From assembly GCA_039586815.1 (NCBI GenBank), contig JBDHJR010000013.1, forward strand, positions 124,001-188,000: DNA of 64,000 bases. Reading direction: 5' to 3'. Under the pieces are notes generated by a model. That model ran no database searches. It was not told the DNA's origin and saw nothing but the letters and a program-made list of their open reading frames with translations. A program made the translations under genes and the position numbers. The stretch comes from WVYX01 sp039586815. GTDB lineage: Bacteria; Gemmatimonadota; Gemmatimonadetes; Gemmatimonadales; GWC2-71-9. Below, piece after piece: positions 47,436 through 55,266 of this stretch (positions are counted from its first letter, which is position 1; the number at the start of each line of letters is the position of its first letter).

Positions 47436-48482
47436 TTACCCGCGCTTGGAGAGCGACTCCAGCGCCTCCAGCTGGGTGCGGGTGCCGAGGGCAATGAGCA
47501 CGTCGCCGGGCTCGAAGCGCATCTCGACCGGCGGGTTCGTCATGATGGCGCCCTCGTCATGGCGGCGCACGGCCAGCACGTTCGCCCCCGTCAGCTTCCG
47601 CACCTCCGCCTCGTGCGCGGTCTTGTTGTGCAGCTCACTGCCCGACCCGATGTGACACTCCTCGAGCCACAGCTCCAGGCCGCCCGAGTGCATCACCACG
47701 TCGAGGAAGTCGGTTACTGAGGGGTAGAGCAGCTGCCGCGCGATGCGCCGGCCGCTCAGGGTGTACGGTGAGATCACGTGGGTGGCGCCCGCCCGAATCA
47801 GTTTGGGCTCGGTCGCCGGGTCGTTGGCGCGTGCCACGATCGGAAGCTTGAGGTTGAGCGTGTGGGCGCTCAATGCGACGAACAGGTTGGTGGCGTCGTC
47901 ACCCGTGGCCGCCACCAGCCCGGAGGCGCGCTCGATTCCGGCGCGCAGCAGCACGTCGTCGTCGGCCGCGTCACCGACCACTACGAGGGTGCGCGGAGGA
48001 ACTTCCTTGAGCGCCTCCTCGTTCGGTTCAACCACCACGCACTGCCGTCCCTTACTCTCCAGGTCGAGCTGCACCTGTTGGCCTACGCGGCCGTAGCCAC
48101 AGATGACATAATGTCCGCTGAGATCGTCGATGCGCTGCTGCATACGTGCCTTCCGAAGGGAGCCGGTTAGCTCACCACTGATGATGTACTGGGAGATGGC
48201 GGCGAAGAGGTAGGTGACCGCGCCCACGCCCGCGACGATCAGACCCGCAGTGAAGAGCCGGCCGGCCTGCGAGAGGGGGCGCACCTCGCTGAACCCGACG
48301 GTCGAGAGCGTGATGACCGTCATGTAGAGGGACTCGAAGAAGTCCCAGCCCTCCAGGGTCATGTAACCCAGCGTCCCCAGCGCGACGACCGATCCGAAGC
48401 TCACGGCGAACATCGCCAGTCGTCGGCGCATGCGGCGGCGCTGGTACCGATACCCGCGTACCGATGGCATTGCTATCAACAT
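47436..48482 (-). CDS. K+ channel with RCK (TrkA) regulatory domains
   Basis: A 348-residue MthK-type channel. One two-helix pore unit (about 20-90) has the selectivity filter TVGFSE, a variant of TVGYGD. It is followed by an RCK N domain (GHYVICGYGRVGQQV, nucleotide-binding GxGxxG) and a TrkA_C domain (ANVLAVRRHDEG, FEPGDVLIALG). Likely tetrameric and ligand-gated. ATG 48482 is one of two candidates (the other is 48470); no clear ribosome site separates them. Confidence 0.9.
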   Translation of the reverse strand: MLIAMPSVRGYRYQRRRMRRRLAMFAVSFGSVVALGTLGYMTLEGWDFFESLYMTVITLSTVGFSEVRPLSQAGRLFTAGLIVAGVGAVTYLFAAISQYIISGELTGSLRKARMQQRIDDLSGHYVICGYGRVGQQVQLDLESKGRQCVVVEPNEEALKEVPPRTLVVVGDAADDDVLLRAGIERASGLVAATGDDATNLFVALSAHTLNLKLPIVARANDPATEPKLIRAGATHVISPYTLSGRRIARQLLYPSVTDFLDVVMHSGGLELWLEECHIGSGSELHNKTAHEAEVRKLTGANVLAVRRHDEGAIMTNPPVEMRFEPGDVLIALGTRTQLEALESLSKRG

Positions 48483-48616
48483 GGGGAGGCCGAGGTGGGC
48501 GGGCAACCCGGTGCGATGCGCGCCTGGCCACTCCCGGGCGGGAGCCGTATTGTAGAGCGCACGCGGGGCCGCCCTCGCGGCGCGCACTCACGACATTTCA
48601 TTCATCGGGGGGCACA

Positions 48617-48826
48617 ATGCCGGATCATGTGTACAAGATGACCGAGCTGATCGGTACATCGGACAAGAGCATCGAGGACGCCGTCAACGGTGCGGTGGCC
48701 CGCGCCAACAAGACCGTGCGCAACATGCGCTGGCTCGAGGTGAAGGAGGTCCGGGGGCACATCGAGGACGGGGTGGTCTCGGAGTGGCAGGTGATCATGC
48801 GGATCGGCTTCACACTGGAGGCCTGA
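48617..48826 (+). CDS. Dodecin (flavin-binding)
   Basis: A 69-residue dodecin. It has VYKMTELIGTSDKSIEDAV, then the flavin-stacking Trp in RWLEVKEVRGHI and Gln in SEWQVIMRIGF. Dodecins form 12-mers that store flavin. Its stop TGA overlaps the start of the M55 peptidase gene (TGATG at 48824-48828), so the two are coupled. GGGGGG precedes the ATG. Confidence 0.93.
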   Translation: MPDHVYKMTELIGTSDKSIEDAVNGAVARANKTVRNMRWLEVKEVRGHIEDGVVSEWQVIMRIGFTLEA

Positions 48827-49725
48827 TGAGACCAGGGATCGCTGGTGCGGTGCTCTTGCTGATGCTGGCCTCGTCTCCGGCATGGGGGCAGGGAAGGGAT
48901 CTCAAGGTGTACATCTCGGCCGACATGGAAGGTGTGGTGGGTGTCGTGACGGGAGAGCAGCTCGGACCGGGCGGCTTCGAGTACTCCAAGGCGAGGGAGT
49001 ACATGACGCAGGAAGTGCTGGCAGCGATTCGGGGCGCGCGCGCGGCGGGCGCCACCGAAATCCTGATCTCCGATTCCCACGGGAACGGGCAGAACCTGTT
49101 GCTCGACGAGCTTCCACCCGACGTGACGGTGGTTCGCTCCTGGCCGCGGCCGCTCATGATGATGGAGGGCATCGACTCCAGCTTCGACGCGGCCATCTTC
49201 ATCGGTTACCACTCGGGCACCACCAACCCCGACGGGGTGCGTGCGCACACGATGTCGAGCGGACGCCTGGCCGACATCCGGCTAAACGGCCAGTCTGTGC
49301 CGGAGGGCGGCATCAACGCGGCCATCGCGGGGCATTTCGGGGTCCCCGTAGTCATGGTGTCGGGTGACGACGCAGCGGTGGCGGAGGTCAGCCACGTGGT
49401 GGGCGACATCGAGGGAGCCGTGGTCAAGTGGAACAACAGCTTCCACTCGGCCAGGACGCTGATGCCCGAGGCCGCCTATCGGCTCATCGAAGAGAAGGTG
49501 ACGACCGCCCTGCGGCGTCTGGGTGACTTCGAGCCGGTCGTGCTGGAGGGGCCCGTCACGCTGGACGTGCGATTCAAGAACTACCGGCCGTCCCAGCTGC
49601 TTGCCTACCTCTCCATCGTGGAGCGTACCGACGCCCACTCGATTCGCTACGTGGGGGAGGACATGGTGGCGGTCTCCATGTTCCTCGAGTTCATGCTGAG
49701 CTACAACGCCGGGCTGGAGCCTTAG
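48826..49725 (+). CDS. Exported M55 (DppA-like) D-aminopeptidase
   Basis: A 299-residue exported M55 peptidase. Signal peptide (cleavage near AWGQG), then metal-site motifs YISADMEGVVGVV and ISDSHGNGQNLL, and GYHSG. DppA-type enzymes remove N-terminal D-amino acids; the periplasmic form suggests a role with peptidoglycan or D-peptides. Its start overlaps the dodecin stop. A strong hairpin follows. Confidence 0.9.
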   Translation: MRPGIAGAVLLLMLASSPAWGQGRDLKVYISADMEGVVGVVTGEQLGPGGFEYSKAREYMTQEVLAAIRGARAAGATEILISDSHGNGQNLLLDELPPDVTVVRSWPRPLMMMEGIDSSFDAAIFIGYHSGTTNPDGVRAHTMSSGRLADIRLNGQSVPEGGINAAIAGHFGVPVVMVSGDDAAVAEVSHVVGDIEGAVVKWNNSFHSARTLMPEAAYRLIEEKVTTALRRLGDFEPVVLEGPVTLDVRFKNYRPSQLLAYLSIVERTDAHSIRYVGEDMVAVSMFLEFMLSYNAGLEP

Positions 49726-49747
49726 GCCGCACTCCCGCGCGTGCAAC

Positions 49748-49776
49748 GCCCCCGGGAGGCACTACCTCCCGGGGGC
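49748..49776. terminator. Strong bidirectional hairpin terminator
   Basis: A perfect 12-bp stem (49748-49759 with 49765-49776) and a 5-base loop. It lies between the end of the M55 gene and the end of the convergent malic enzyme gene. Confidence 0.88.
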
Positions 49777-49798
49777 ATGTTCACACCGTGCGGGCGTG

Positions 49799-51727
49799 CT
49801 AGACGTAGGTCTCGTAATGCGGGTCGTACATCTGCGACCGCACCAGCGCCATGATGTCGCGGGGACGCCGGCGGCGTGCCAGTCCCTCGTCCCACGCGTA
49901 CTCCGCGACCGCCGCGGCAATGGTCGCCGACACCTCGCGGATCGCAGTGAGTGGGGGCAGAATGGCGCCCTGCTTCAGCTCGTCGTCCGTCGTCATGTCC
50001 GCGGCGGCCTTGGCGGCCACGTAGAACATTTCGTTCGTCACGTGTCTCGTCCGCGATACCACCGCGCCGAGTCCGAGGCCCGGGAAGATGTAGGCGTTGT
50101 TTCCCTGTGTGGGGACGTGCCGCCTGCCCTTGTACGTCACGGGGTCGAACGGGCTCCCACTCGCGAAGATCCCCCGGCCGTCGGTCCACTCGTAAGCCTG
50201 TTCCGCAGTGCATTCCGCCTTGGAGGTCGGGTTCGACAGCGCGAACACGATCGGCTGTTCGTTGATCTCGGCCATGCGGCGGACGATCGGCTCGGTGAAC
50301 GACTGCGGCCGGCCCGAGACGCCGATGATCGCCGTCGGCTTGGCGGCCTCGATGGCCGCCGGCAGGTCCGGCAGGAATGCGTGCTCGCGAGCCCACGGGA
50401 CCTTGTGGTCCGCCAGGTCCTTGCGCGACGTCACGACCAGCCCCTTGGAATCCACGAACCACATACGGATCTTCGCCTCGTCGCGCGACATCCCCTCGCG
50501 CACCATGGCCGAGGCGCAGAGCTCGGCAATGCCAATGCCGGCCTCGCCTGCGCCGAGGAACAACAGCGTCTGCTCCGTGATGTCCTGGCCGGTGATGCGG
50601 CCGGCACCGAGCAGCCCTGCCAGGGTCACGGCGGCCGTACCCTGAATGTCGTCGTTGAAGGTGCAGATGCGGTCACGGTACTTCTCGAGGAGCCGGAAGG
50701 CGTTCAGCGTGGCGAAGTCCTCGAACTGCACCAGTGCGCGGGGGAACACCTTCTGCGCGGCGGTGATGAACTCGTCGACGATTTCGTCGTACTCGTCGCC
50801 GCGGAGTCGCCGGTGGCGCATGCCGATGTACAGCGGATCGTTGAGCAGATCCTCGTTGTTGGTGCCCACGTCGAGCGTGACGGGCAGCGAGTGCCGCGGG
50901 TGCACCCCGGCGCACGCGGTGTACAGGGAGAGCTTGCCGATGGGGATGCCCATACCGTCGGCACCCAGGTCGCCGAGCCCGAGAATGCGCTCGCCGTCGG
51001 TGACGACGATGACGCCCACATCCTTCTCCGGCCAGTTGCGCAGCACTTTGGCGATCATTCCCTTGTGCGCGGAGGAGACGAAGAGCCCGCGGGGCCGCCG
51101 GAAGATGTGCCCATACTTGGCACACGCCTCTCCTACCGTGGGCGTGTAGATGATGGGCATCATCTCGTCGATGTTGTCGATGATCGTGCGGTAGAACAGG
51201 GTCTCGTTGCGGTCCTGCAAGGAGGTCATGAAGATGTACTTCTCGAGCCCGTTCGGCTTCTTTCTGTAGTTCTCCAGGACCCGGGCCTGCTGCTCCTCGA
51301 TGGTGTGGACGTGCGGCGGCAGCAGCCCGCGGATCTTGAGCGCATCGCGTTCCGCATACGTGAACGCCGTGCCTTTGTTGAGCCTGGGGTCGAGGAGAAG
51401 CACGGCACCCGAGGGGATTCCGGGCTTGCCTCCCTCGCGCGCCGCCTGCTTCTGCCGGGCAGCGTCGGCGACCTTCTGGGCCTTGCGCGTGGCCTGCTTG
51501 ACTGCCCGCTTGGCCTGCTTGATTCCCTTCTGCGTAGTCTGCTTGACTGCCCGCTTGGCCTGTTTGATTCCCTTCTGCGTGGCCTTCTTGGCGGTACGCT
51601 TGGCTCGCTTGATTCCCTTCGCCGTAGTCTTCTTGGCGTCGCGGGCGGCCTTTCTCACCGACTTGGCGGCCTTCTTGACTCGGCGCTTCGCTTGCTTGCG
51701 CGATCGCTTCAGTTTGTCGGTGGGCAC
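49799..51727 (-). CDS. maeA: NAD-type malic enzyme with a histone H1-like N-terminal tail
   Basis: A 642-residue protein. Residues 100-642 are a full-length malic enzyme (FYRTIIDNIDEMMPIIYTPTVG, VVTDGERILGLGDLG, FNDDIQGTAAVTLAG, LFLGAGEAGIGIAEL), which decarboxylates malate to pyruvate. Residues 1-95 are a Lys/Arg/Ala/Thr-rich tail with three 15-residue repeats (36-50, 51-65, 66-80: pattern KGIKxAKRxxKxxT). GTG 51727 has GGGGGAGG 5 bases upstream, which supports the tail as translated. The tail resembles bacterial H1-like DNA-binding proteins and is not normal for this enzyme. Next upstream is the oadGAB operon. Confidence 0.92.
   Translation of the reverse strand: MPTDKLKRSRKQAKRRVKKAAKSVRKAARDAKKTTAKGIKRAKRTAKKATQKGIKQAKRAVKQTTQKGIKQAKRAVKQATRKAQKVADAARQKQAAREGGKPGIPSGAVLLLDPRLNKGTAFTYAERDALKIRGLLPPHVHTIEEQQARVLENYRKKPNGLEKYIFMTSLQDRNETLFYRTIIDNIDEMMPIIYTPTVGEACAKYGHIFRRPRGLFVSSAHKGMIAKVLRNWPEKDVGVIVVTDGERILGLGDLGADGMGIPIGKLSLYTACAGVHPRHSLPVTLDVGTNNEDLLNDPLYIGMRHRRLRGDEYDEIVDEFITAAQKVFPRALVQFEDFATLNAFRLLEKYRDRICTFNDDIQGTAAVTLAGLLGAGRITGQDITEQTLLFLGAGEAGIGIAELCASAMVREGMSRDEAKIRMWFVDSKGLVVTSRKDLADHKVPWAREHAFLPDLPAAIEAAKPTAIIGVSGRPQSFTEPIVRRMAEINEQPIVFALSNPTSKAECTAEQAYEWTDGRGIFASGSPFDPVTYKGRRHVPTQGNNAYIFPGLGLGAVVSRTRHVTNEMFYVAAKAAADMTTDDELKQGAILPPLTAIREVSATIAAAVAEYAWDEGLARRRRPRDIMALVRSQMYDPHYETYV
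51488..51622 (-). repeat. Three 45-bp tandem repeats coding a basic tail
   Basis: Repeats of 45 bases code three 15-residue units in the malic enzyme tail. Copies two and three are nearly identical in protein (QKGIKQAKRAVKQ-T-T and QKGIKQAKRAVKQ-A-T); copy one is more diverged. Confidence 0.85.
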
Positions 51728-51753
51728 GGCATCCTCCCCCTTGTATGGCGACG

Positions 51754-51849
51754 CGTAGCCGCTACCCGCCCGGTCGCGCGCGGCGCGAGAGTGCGGGCGC
51801 TCGTAGCCGCTACCCGCCCGGTCGCGCGCGGCGCGAGAGTGCGGGCGCT
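51754..51849. repeat. Perfect tandem duplication of a 48-bp GC-rich unit upstream of malic enzyme
   Basis: Copies at 51754-51801 and 51802-51849 are identical over 48 bases. They lie 27 bases upstream of the malic enzyme start, between its ribosome site and the oadB end. As 48 is a multiple of three, an antisense frame reads as a peptide repeat, which I regard as chance. The place suggests a promoter or regulatory duplication. Confidence 0.88.
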
Positions 51850-52002
51850 CGCCTACCCGTCCATGTCCGTGTGGGATTCACCAGTTGTGCTGGATGTGGA
51901 GACGGTCCTCATGCAATGGTGGAAGATACTCAAGGGGCCTTCAGGTTTGGTGCAAGCCCTCCTGAACGGGCCTTCATAGAGTCCGCGAGGTTCGGAGCGT
52001 CT
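51850..52002. promoter_or_regulatory. Intergenic region between oadB end and malic enzyme upstream repeats
   Basis: The 9-base direct repeat GGGCCTTCA occurs at 51935-51943 and 51968-51976. An inverted pair TTCAGG (51940-51945) / CCTGAA (51961-51966) overlaps it. This could end the oadB transcript or form an operator for malic enzyme. The rest of the region shows nothing else. Confidence 0.35.
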
Positions 52003-53085
52003 CTAGCGCAGGAGTTCCAGAAAGACCCCGGCCGCCACCGCGGAACCGATGACCCCGGCCACGTTGGGACCCATCGCCGGCATGATGGGGTTCACGCGAC
52101 CGTCGGTGGACTCCGACACGAAGTTCTGCACCACCCGAGCGGCCATGGGTATCGCCGAGACGCCGGCGGCCCCGATGCAGGGATTGATCTTGTGGCGCAG
52201 GACCAGGTTGAGTCCCTTTGCGAAGACGATACCCCCGACCGTGCTGAAGGAGAACGCGACGGCACCCAAGACCAGGATCAGAATGGTGCGGTACGAAAGG
52301 AAGCTCTCCGCCTGCATGGTGGCCCCGACCGCAATTCCGAGGAAGATGGTGACGATGTCGATCAACGCGCCGCCCGCGGTCCTGCGCAGCCGCTCGGTTA
52401 CGCCACTTTCTCTCAGAAGATTCCCGAACATCAGCATCCCGATGAGCGGCGCGCTGGTTGGCACCGCCAACGATGCGACTACCCCGGTCACGATGGGGAA
52501 CAGGATCACGGCCGTTTGTGACACCGGGATCGCCTGCGGCATGTCGATGGCCCGCTCCTCCTTGGTGGTGAGCAGGCGCATGATGGGAGGCTGGATGATC
52601 GGACCCAGCAGGTGCGGCGCCAGCTGGGATGCCAGGAAGATGGAGGTGGGTCCGTCCGCCCCGCCGATGATCCCGATCGAGGCGGCCTCCTGAGCGTTGA
52701 ACCCCAGCAGGAACGCCGCCGCGAGCGCGGCCACGAAGATCCCGAGCTGAGCCGCCGCGCCGAGGAGGAACGTCAAGGGACGTCCGAGCAACGGGCGGAA
52801 GTCCGTGAGCACGCCCACTCCCAGGAAGATCAGGGGTGGAAGCAGTTCCGTGCGGATGCCTGTGCGGTAGATCAGTGCGATGATCCCCTCCCCATACGAT
52901 GCCATGTTGGCGAGGGGAAGGTTGGCCAGAATGGCGCCAAATCCTATCGGGATGAGCAGCAGCGGCTCGTAGCCCTTCGCGATGGCCAGGTAGATGAGCA
53001 CGCCGGCCACCGCGAACATCGCCACGTTGCCGAGGGTCAGGTTCGCGAACCCGGATTGTTGCAGCAGCTGGCCGAAGGTTTCCAC
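52003..53085 (-). CDS. oadB: Na+-translocating decarboxylase beta subunit OadB
   Basis: A 360-residue membrane protein with about nine to eleven helices and the family motif IIGGADGPTSIF (the essential Asp of the OadB sodium channel). Further hallmarks are PLLIFLGVGVLTDFRPLL and NFVSESTDGRVNPIMPAMGPNVAG. It moves Na+ out while the biotin-bound carboxyl group is released. It follows oadA by 10 bases. Homologous subunits occur in methylmalonyl-CoA decarboxylase, so the true substrate of the complex is set by OadA. Confidence 0.95.
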   Translation of the reverse strand: METFGQLLQQSGFANLTLGNVAMFAVAGVLIYLAIAKGYEPLLLIPIGFGAILANLPLANMASYGEGIIALIYRTGIRTELLPPLIFLGVGVLTDFRPLLGRPLTFLLGAAAQLGIFVAALAAAFLLGFNAQEAASIGIIGGADGPTSIFLASQLAPHLLGPIIQPPIMRLLTTKEERAIDMPQAIPVSQTAVILFPIVTGVVASLAVPTSAPLIGMLMFGNLLRESGVTERLRRTAGGALIDIVTIFLGIAVGATMQAESFLSYRTILILVLGAVAFSFSTVGGIVFAKGLNLVLRHKINPCIGAAGVSAIPMAARVVQNFVSESTDGRVNPIMPAMGPNVAGVIGSAVAAGVFLELLR

Positions 53086-53095
53086 CCGATCGACG

Positions 53096-54949
53096 TCAGG
53101 CGATGGTCATGATCGGCCGAGAGGAGTCGATCTCGTCGCCAATCTTGACGTGAATGGCGGTCACCGTGCCGTCGGTCGGCGACTTGATGTCGTGGGTGGC
53201 CTTCATGGCCTCGACCTGCGCGAGCACGCTGCCGCTCGTCACGGCATCACCCACCTCGACCCGAAGGTCCACGACCTCGACAGCGCCGGTGAAGGTGGAG
53301 TACACCGGGGTTCCCTGTGCGGGTGGCGCGGCTGCTGCCGTCGCAGGTGCGGGGGCCGCCTCGCCCCCGTTGTTCACCGGCTCCAGCGTGATGACGAACG
53401 TGCGCTTATTGCCGTTCTCCTCCACAGTGCAGCGACTGGTAACCGGTCCGGGGAGCACCGCCGCTCTCGCCGGGATGTCGAGTGGCTGCGCGACGGGCGC
53501 GGCCTCTGCGGGAGCCTCGGTCTTCTTCAGGGGGATATCGATCTTGGGGCTCCCGGTGAGCAGCCGGATGCCCTCGTTGACCTCCATCTTCTTGCCCGGC
53601 ACCATCGCGGCGAGCACGAGGAAGACGTTCTCGTCGGTCGTGGGAAGGCCCCTCGCTTCGAGTTCCTTCCTCACCGGCTCGACGTTCTTCGGTGCCGCCT
53701 CGAGCGGATCACCCTCGAACACCTCGAGCTCGAGTTGCTCGGTGGCGATCTTGACCACCTCCGGGTCGGGCGGTAGTGGCGTCCGCCCGAAGTACCCGAG
53801 CACTGCCTTGCCGTAGCCGGGGTCGATCTTCTTCCAGCGCCCGTACAGCACGTTGTCGAATGCCTGCAGCCAGTACTGCTGACTCCCCGGGGTGACGCTC
53901 GTCCAGGCGCCGCCCGCCTCGACCACGACTGGGAACTCGGCCAACACCTCGCTGTACTTCTCGAGAATGCCGGCCTTGGCCATCATGTGGACGTTGGGAC
54001 CGATGGCGCCACCGGGCATCGGGAAGCCCAGCACCCGTGCGTCCGGCGTCGTGGTCGTGGGATTGAAGTCGTACTCCGCCAGGGACTCGTTCAGCATGTT
54101 CTCGATCTCGGGGAGCTTCGACACGTCGAGGTCGAGGCTGTACCCGGTCCCCTTGAGCGCGTGCGCCAGGGACCGTGCGTCGGGCTGAACCGTGCCGCTG
54201 GCCAGAGGCCGCACCGAGAGATCCACTCCGTCGGCCCCGCCGGCGATCGCCGCCATGTAGCACGACACGGCGGTGCTCGCCGTATCGTGGGTGTGCATCC
54301 ACAGCGGCATCTCCGGCGGCATGATCTTCCGGAGAGCGACAGCCGTGTCGTAGATCGTCTTCGGGTCCGTGGTGCCGCTCGCGTCCTTCAGGCAGATGCT
54401 GTCGATCTGGACGTCGCTCTCCAGCAGCTGCTTCCCGATGTTGAAGTAGAACTCGGGCGTGTGCACCGTGTCCGAGTGGAACGGCAGCCCCATGAGCGCG
54501 ATCACGACCTGATGGTGCATGCCGGCGTCCACGATGGGCCTGCCGGTGTTCACCAGATTGCGGACGTCGTTCATGTAGTCGAAGTTGCGGTCCCACGTGG
54601 TCCCGCTCTCCTGCATCAGCTTTGCCTGGAGCTTCAGACCGTCCAGCGACTGCGTGGTGAGCGTCACCCCGGAGACGGACCTGGTGAGGATCTGGAGGTC
54701 GACGTCGGGCCCCACCGCCTCCCGCATCTTCCTCATGTCCTCAAAGGGGTTCTCCCCGAGATAGAAGTACGGCGCCTGGTAGCGCGCGCCGCCGCCAAAC
54801 TCGAAGTGTCGGATCCCGGCCTCGGCTGAGACCTGCATGGCGGGCAGGAAGTCCTGCAGCCGTACCTTGCCGCCGAAGGAACTCTGTAGCCCGTCACGGA
54901 ACGGGGTGAACATCACCCGGATCTTCTTGGGACTCTCGGTGAAGATCAT
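53096..54949 (-). CDS. oadA: Biotin-dependent decarboxylase alpha subunit OadA-like
   Basis: A 617-residue protein. A carboxyltransferase TIM barrel (1-290) has Asp19 in FRDGLQSSFG, Lys in ICLKDASGT and the metal His pair in WMHTHDTAST. A PYC_OADA domain follows to about 470. An Ala/Pro-rich linker leads to a biotinyl domain with Lys583 in EAMKATHD (usual form is AMKM). The start RDGLQSSFG differs from the family RDAHQSLLATR, so this is a divergent OadA and could act on methylmalonyl-CoA or another acid. It overlaps oadG by 4 bases. Confidence 0.9.
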   Translation of the reverse strand: MIFTESPKKIRVMFTPFRDGLQSSFGGKVRLQDFLPAMQVSAEAGIRHFEFGGGARYQAPYFYLGENPFEDMRKMREAVGPDVDLQILTRSVSGVTLTTQSLDGLKLQAKLMQESGTTWDRNFDYMNDVRNLVNTGRPIVDAGMHHQVVIALMGLPFHSDTVHTPEFYFNIGKQLLESDVQIDSICLKDASGTTDPKTIYDTAVALRKIMPPEMPLWMHTHDTASTAVSCYMAAIAGGADGVDLSVRPLASGTVQPDARSLAHALKGTGYSLDLDVSKLPEIENMLNESLAEYDFNPTTTTPDARVLGFPMPGGAIGPNVHMMAKAGILEKYSEVLAEFPVVVEAGGAWTSVTPGSQQYWLQAFDNVLYGRWKKIDPGYGKAVLGYFGRTPLPPDPEVVKIATEQLELEVFEGDPLEAAPKNVEPVRKELEARGLPTTDENVFLVLAAMVPGKKMEVNEGIRLLTGSPKIDIPLKKTEAPAEAAPVAQPLDIPARAAVLPGPVTSRCTVEENGNKRTFVITLEPVNNGGEAAPAPATAAAAPPAQGTPVYSTFTGAVEVVDLRVEVGDAVTSGSVLAQVEAMKATHDIKSPTDGTVTAIHVKIGDEIDSSRPIMTIA

Positions 54950-55158
54950 CGTTCCTCCCGGATATTCGCGATCTTGGCTCCCGGGTATGCGGCGGACACG
55001 GCCGCCGTCACCGCGGCCAGCACCGCAGCGTCATTCGTTGTGGCTTTCTCGGGGAATACGACGATGAGCGCTCGCATGACTAATGCGAGCACTGTGAGGA
55101 GCACAAATACGGAAGCGAAAGCGGAGACGCAGACCAACAGCAGATCAGGCGACCCCAT
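54946..55158 (-). CDS. oadG: Na+-translocating decarboxylase gamma subunit OadG-like
   Basis: A 70-residue protein with one membrane helix (about 5-30: LLLVCVSAFASVFVLLTVLALVMRAL) and a short soluble tail (AAVLAAVTAAVSAAYPGAKIANI). This matches the small OadG subunit that anchors OadA to OadB. ATG 55158 has GGGGAGGGG upstream. Its stop overlaps the oadA start. Assignment is helped by gene order. Confidence 0.85.
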   Translation of the reverse strand: MGSPDLLLVCVSAFASVFVLLTVLALVMRALIVVFPEKATTNDAAVLAAVTAAVSAAYPGAKIANIREER

Positions 55159-55220
55159 ATACCCCTCCCCGTGACGCGTGCCTGTCGCGGTCCCCCCGCA
55201 CCTTGGGGGCCGCCGCGGCT

Positions 55221-55241
55221 CCACTGCAATAGACGCAGTGG
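55221..55241. terminator. Weak hairpin between oadG and birA
   Basis: A 7-bp stem CCACTGC/GCAGTGG (55221-55227, 55235-55241) with a 7-base loop, in the gap between the birA end and the oadG start. It could terminate or attenuate transcription from birA. No T tract. Confidence 0.35.
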
Positions 55242-55266
55242 CGCCCCGCTTCGCAACCGCTCTGCG

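Noticed and set aside
51754..51849. CRISPR-like repeat
   Set aside because: Only two adjacent copies with no spacers; it is a tandem duplication.
51745..52521. Plus-strand frame with two 16-residue peptide repeats
   Set aside because: The repeat is the 48-bp intergenic duplication read by chance in frame; the rest is antisense to oadB.
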